A stretch of DNA of 64,000 bases from JAFDWI01 sp964544305 (GTDB taxonomy: Bacteria > Actinomycetota > Acidimicrobiia > Acidimicrobiales > Iamiaceae). Shown here piece by piece: positions 61,084 to 64,000 of this stretch (positions are counted from its first letter, which is position 1; every line of letters begins with the position of its first letter). Made by a program: the position numbers and the translations under genes. The stretch spans positions 65,073 through 129,072 of the forward strand of contig CAZJAZ010000004.1 in the NCBI GenBank assembly GCA_964544305.1, read 5' to 3'. Under the pieces are notes generated by a model. The model had not been told where the DNA came from. It ran no database searches and worked only from the letters and a program-made list of their open reading frames with translations.

Positions 61084-62109
61084 CTAGAGCGTGCCGGTTG
61101 CGGCTTGGAGGCCAAGGCTGAGTAGCCCAACGCTCGCCCACAGAATTGCGCCGAGCAGAATCGGTCGTGCCCCGGCTTTGCGTATCGACGCAGGTTTTGT
61201 CGACAATCCGATGGCGCCGAGTGCAGCGGTAATCATCCATGTGGCAACGTTCGCGAGCGGATGATGCCACCCGTTTGGGATCACTCCGGTTGAGTTGATT
61301 GCGACCGCCGCTACGAAGAATGCAATGAACAAGGGGAAGATTTTGCGCAACGGCACACTCGTTGTCGGGCCGTCTTGTGTGGTCGGTCGTCGGTTCCATA
61401 GCCAGGCCACGCCAAGACAGATCGGGATGATGGCCAGCGTGCGGGTTAGTTTCACGACGACCGCGAATGCGACTGCGGCTTGTCCGTAAATGTTGGCGGC
61501 GGCCACAACCGACGACGTGTCATTGATCGCGGTGCCCGCCCACAAGCCAAATGAATGCTGTGACAGGCCGAGTGCATGCCCGATCGTGGGGTACGTCAGC
61601 ACCGCAATCACGTTGAACAAAAAGATGGTGGCGATGGCATAGCTCACGTCGGCTTCATCGGCATCGATGACCGCGTCAACCGCAGCGATTGCCGAAGCGC
61701 CACAAATTGCTGTGCCGACTCCGATGAGCAAGTTCGCGTCACGCGGCACGCCGAGTCGCCGTCCAACCAGCCAGGCCAGAACAAGAACTCCGAGCAATGT
61801 GCCAACGAGTACCGGCATTGATTCGACACCGGTGTGGACTACCTGGCGCAGCGACAAACCAAGTCCGAGCACGATGATTGAACCTTGGAGCACCTTTTTC
61901 GAAGTGAACTTGATGCCCGGTTCCAAACGGCTTGTCGGTGGCCGGATGAGCGAGATCGCGATACCGATCAGAATCGCAAACACCGGTGCCCCAACAATCG
62001 GTGCCAGCCCTCCGAGCATCGACGCGATGACGGTGATGACAGCCGCTAGTGCAACACCTGGGGCGAGCGTGCCAATCGACGCAAATCGATAGTCGAGTCG
62101 GGGATACAC
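61084..62109 (-). CDS. YeiH/UPF0324-family putative sulfate exporter
   Basis: This 341-residue protein starts at a GTG and has about ten helices. The family is recognisable by APVFAILIGIAISLI, GLSLRQVVHTGVESM, LLIGVGTAICGASAIAAVDAVI and the FGLWAGTAINDTSSVVAAA segment with the conserved Asn-Asp-Thr. The substrate of these UPF0324 proteins is not firmly established; sulfate or related anion export has been proposed. It converges on the MerR operon and is divergent from the DUF2231 gene. Confidence 0.88.
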   Translation of the reverse strand: MYPRLDYRFASIGTLAPGVALAAVITVIASMLGGLAPIVGAPVFAILIGIAISLIRPPTSRLEPGIKFTSKKVLQGSIIVLGLGLSLRQVVHTGVESMPVLVGTLLGVLVLAWLVGRRLGVPRDANLLIGVGTAICGASAIAAVDAVIDADEADVSYAIATIFLFNVIAVLTYPTIGHALGLSQHSFGLWAGTAINDTSSVVAAANIYGQAAVAFAVVVKLTRTLAIIPICLGVAWLWNRRPTTQDGPTTSVPLRKIFPLFIAFFVAAVAINSTGVIPNGWHHPLANVATWMITAALGAIGLSTKPASIRKAGARPILLGAILWASVGLLSLGLQAATGTL

Positions 62110-62223
62110 CGGCGGCGACCCTAGGCCGTGCTTGCCCGCTTGCGGAATAATCTAAAAGCAATACGAGTTGAAACAAGAGATGGTTGGCACTCCGACCCAC
62201 CAATCGCAACCAAAGGAGCCATC

Positions 62224-62790
62224 ATGCGACATTTCTCATTTCGTCCCACCCTCACCTTTTCAGGTCGTAAAAACAAAGGCATACGAGGCCTCGCCGGCAA
62301 GCCGACCCATCCACCCCTCACCGATATTCCCATCGGCGCGGTCGTCCTTGTTGCCGTGCTCGATGTGATCTCGATCATCGGAGGGAACACAGCATCGTGG
62401 GCACACGGGTTCTACGCCGCAGGCACTGTCGTACTCGCCGCGGGTGCAGTTGTTGCAGTTCTGGCTGCAATCACCGGCTGGATTGACGCCGCAACCTCAT
62501 CGGAAGCAGGCACGCAAGCTCGACGCACGATCAACGCCCACGCACTCCTCATGATCATCACGGTGGTCCTGGTGCTCGCCAACCTCGCCGTTCGATTCTT
62601 CGTGTTCCCAGAGAGTCTCGCTGCGCCCGTCGCGGTCGTCGTGTTGTCGGTGGCAAGTGTCGTGATCGGTGCAGTCGGTGCCACGTTCGGTGGCGCAATG
62701 GTGTTCGAGTATGGCTTCAACGTCGAAACAGCGGGTGACCATCCCGTCTGGGCGAAATCAGAAGACGATGTTTTCCACGGTGACCATTGA
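62224..62790 (+). CDS. DUF2231 membrane protein
   Basis: This 188-residue protein has four helices. The family motif is visible in GLAGKPTHPPLTDIPIGAVV (His-Pro-Pro/Ala-Leu-Thr-x-Phe/Ile-Pro-Ile) near residue 23, with conserved Asp pairs such as GWIDAA and the final FEYGFNVETAG. Function unknown; often near redox or metal genes. AAAGGAG precedes the ATG at 62224, and the frame extends upstream to 62128 without a better site. Divergent from the YeiH gene. Confidence 0.85.
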   Translation: MRHFSFRPTLTFSGRKNKGIRGLAGKPTHPPLTDIPIGAVVLVAVLDVISIIGGNTASWAHGFYAAGTVVLAAGAVVAVLAAITGWIDAATSSEAGTQARRTINAHALLMIITVVLVLANLAVRFFVFPESLAAPVAVVVLSVASVVIGAVGATFGGAMVFEYGFNVETAGDHPVWAKSEDDVFHGDH

Positions 62791-62806
62791 GACCACAACG
62801 CCGATT

Positions 62807-62837
62807 CTGTTGACCATCCGTCGGGTTTGGTCAACAG
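62807..62837. promoter_or_regulatory. 9-base inverted repeat, terminator or operator
   Basis: CTGTTGACC (62807-62815) and GGTCAACAG (62829-62837) form a perfect inverted repeat with a 13-base spacer. It lies between two genes in the same direction, so it might terminate the DUF2231 gene or regulate the DUF3048 gene. No T run follows. Confidence 0.4.
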
Positions 62838-62975
62838 GTCGCTAGCGTTTTGGGTGAAGTATTCACCGTTGCAAAGCATTGACCGACTCGAATCCCGCCA
62901 GGAATGATGAACAACACCATTGAACGGTCCAACGACCTGACAAGCCCAAGCCCCCGTGGGAGGGCCACAAGTTTG

Positions 62976-63998
62976 ATGAAGCGAATTGCAATGTACGCGC
63001 TCATCGGTGCGGTGAGCTTTGGAACTGCCGTGTCGTGTTCATCGAAAGACAAGCCGACAGCCACTTCCAAAGCGGCAGCGACAACGACATCAAAGAACGT
63101 AACGACGACCACGAAGAAGCCCGGGCCGGTCGCCCCACTCACCGGCTTGCCCGCCGACGCCGCCACAGCGAAGCGATGCGCAGTCTCGGTGAAGATTGGT
63201 AACACCAAAGACGCTCGCCCCCAGTTTGGTTTGGACGCAACCGATGTCGTGTTCGAAGAGGTTGTTGACGGCGGTCTGACCCGGCTTGTCGCTGTGTTCA
63301 ACTCGAAAGCACCAACCAAAGTTGGGACGATTCGCTCAACTCGGCCGACCGATAAAACGATTGTGCAGCCGCTCGGCGGCGTTTTTGCGTACTCGGGGGG
63401 CGACGCGGTCGAATTGGCTGCCATTGAAGGCATCTCTGCGCGGCGCTTGGATGAGACTGCGGCAGGGCAGATGATGTTCCGTGACCCAAGTGGCACACCC
63501 CCCAATAACCTGTACGCGAACGTCGCCAAAATGTACGACGCCTGTGAAGTCGGGGCACCCACCCCACTGTTCAACTATCGCAAGGCAGGTGATGGCGCAA
63601 GAGGAGTGTCTGTCAAGTCCATGACCGTGAACTTCGTGAGTGGCATGGCTGCAACATGGGAATGGGATGTGAAATCCAAAACGTGGTTGCGAAGCCGATT
63701 TGGGGCACCCGATATCACGGCGAACAATTATCGAGTCAACGCCAAGAACGTGGTTGTGTTGTACGTGAAATACCGCCCGAGTGACACCATTCCTGACGCG
63801 GCAGGCGATTTTTCTGGTAAGGGCGCGGCCGAGGTGTACAGCGGTGGCAAAGTCATCAAGGGATATTGGGAACGCCCGGATCAGAACAAACCCGCCACCC
63901 TCACGTCCAATTCCGGCAAACCAATGGTGCTCACACCGGGCAACACGTGGGTTGAGATGCCCGATACCGGCTACCACACCACGATCGTCACCAGGTAA
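62976..63998 (+). CDS. DUF3048 (YerB-like) lipoprotein
   Basis: This 340-residue lipoprotein from the ATG at 62976 has a signal MKRIAMYALIGAVSFGTAVSC with the lipidated Cys at residue 21, then a Thr/Lys-rich linker. The mature part matches the YerB type: APLTGLPAD, ARPQFGLDATDVVFEEVVDGG, TRLVAVFNSK, and a C-terminal VVVLYVKYRPSDT with TPGNTWVEMPDTG. Function unknown. An earlier start at 62904 is possible but would give a signal peptide with a 45-residue leader. The stop lies two bases before the window end. Confidence 0.85.
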   Translation: MKRIAMYALIGAVSFGTAVSCSSKDKPTATSKAAATTTSKNVTTTTKKPGPVAPLTGLPADAATAKRCAVSVKIGNTKDARPQFGLDATDVVFEEVVDGGLTRLVAVFNSKAPTKVGTIRSTRPTDKTIVQPLGGVFAYSGGDAVELAAIEGISARRLDETAAGQMMFRDPSGTPPNNLYANVAKMYDACEVGAPTPLFNYRKAGDGARGVSVKSMTVNFVSGMAATWEWDVKSKTWLRSRFGAPDITANNYRVNAKNVVVLYVKYRPSDTIPDAAGDFSGKGAAEVYSGGKVIKGYWERPDQNKPATLTSNSGKPMVLTPGNTWVEMPDTGYHTTIVTR

Positions 63999-64000
63999 AG

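Overview
The window looks like a scaffold from a free-living, aerobic, fairly high-GC actinobacterium, most like an Acidimicrobiia-type freshwater, soil or sludge lineage. By eye the G+C is in the high fifties; it was not computed. The evidence for this is the mycothiol-type DinB/MPI protein, the CYP125-like steroid P450, many TetR regulators, Thr-rich secreted linkers, GTG/TTG starts, and probable KstR-type and DosR-type operators. Three runs of exactly 100 N (15717-15816, 34390-34489, 43916-44015) are scaffold gaps, and two of them interrupt genes. No rRNA, tRNA, CRISPR array, transposase or prophage was recognised.

Layout. 1-8 kb: hemolysin-III membrane protein; a TetR-dioxygenase-P450 operon divergent from an MMPL transporter; a lipoprotein hydrolase and an enoyl-CoA hydratase. 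8-16 kb: Fe-S repair protein (RIC) behind a DosR-like box; metE; a NitT/TauT-like ABC operon; a CYP125-like P450 behind a KstR-like box; a repeat protein; truncated hemoglobin. 16-26 kb: GH20 glycosidase, secreted zinc phospholipase C, mycothiol-type protein, thioesterase, dienelactone hydrolase, an unrecognised three-part protein (22240-23772), a saccharopine-dehydrogenase-like reductase, and a PqqD-like/Tat/NHL-repeat fusion. 26-41 kb: MpaB-family oxygenase divergent from a Baeyer-Villiger monooxygenase/short-chain dehydrogenase fusion, an acyltransferase, a thioesterase, lipoproteins, an enoyl-CoA hydratase fragment, two acyl-CoA dehydrogenases, AhpD-like and GNAT proteins. 40-51 kb: a diguanylate cyclase, then a tightly coupled envelope operon (murJ, two paralogous membrane phosphatase-like proteins, one fused to a GT2 glycosyltransferase, and a degenerate MraY-like protein), then a Tat-exported, LPXTG-bearing phospholipase C. 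51-64 kb: 2-hydroxyacid dehydrogenase, hydrolase, MscS channel, two coupled TetR paralogs, valS, an MFS pump with its MerR regulator, YeiH, DUF2231 and DUF3048 proteins.

Functionally most of the window fits oxidation and beta-oxidation-like breakdown of lipids or steroids (P450s, BVMO-SDR, MpaB, acyl-CoA dehydrogenases, hydratases, thioesterases, hydrolases) plus cell-envelope work. The most unusual signals are: (i) five near-perfect 51-59 bp hairpins in two related sequence families, some carrying stop codons in their arms; (ii) the murJ-linked operon with duplicated phosphatase-like membrane proteins that lack an obvious metal-binding motif; (iii) the unassigned protein at 22240-23772, with a coiled coil and a C-terminal segment resembling RelE-like toxin ends; and (iv) regulatory palindromes matching actinobacterial regulons. 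All gene names rest on reading translated sequence and remembered family motifs, with no database search.
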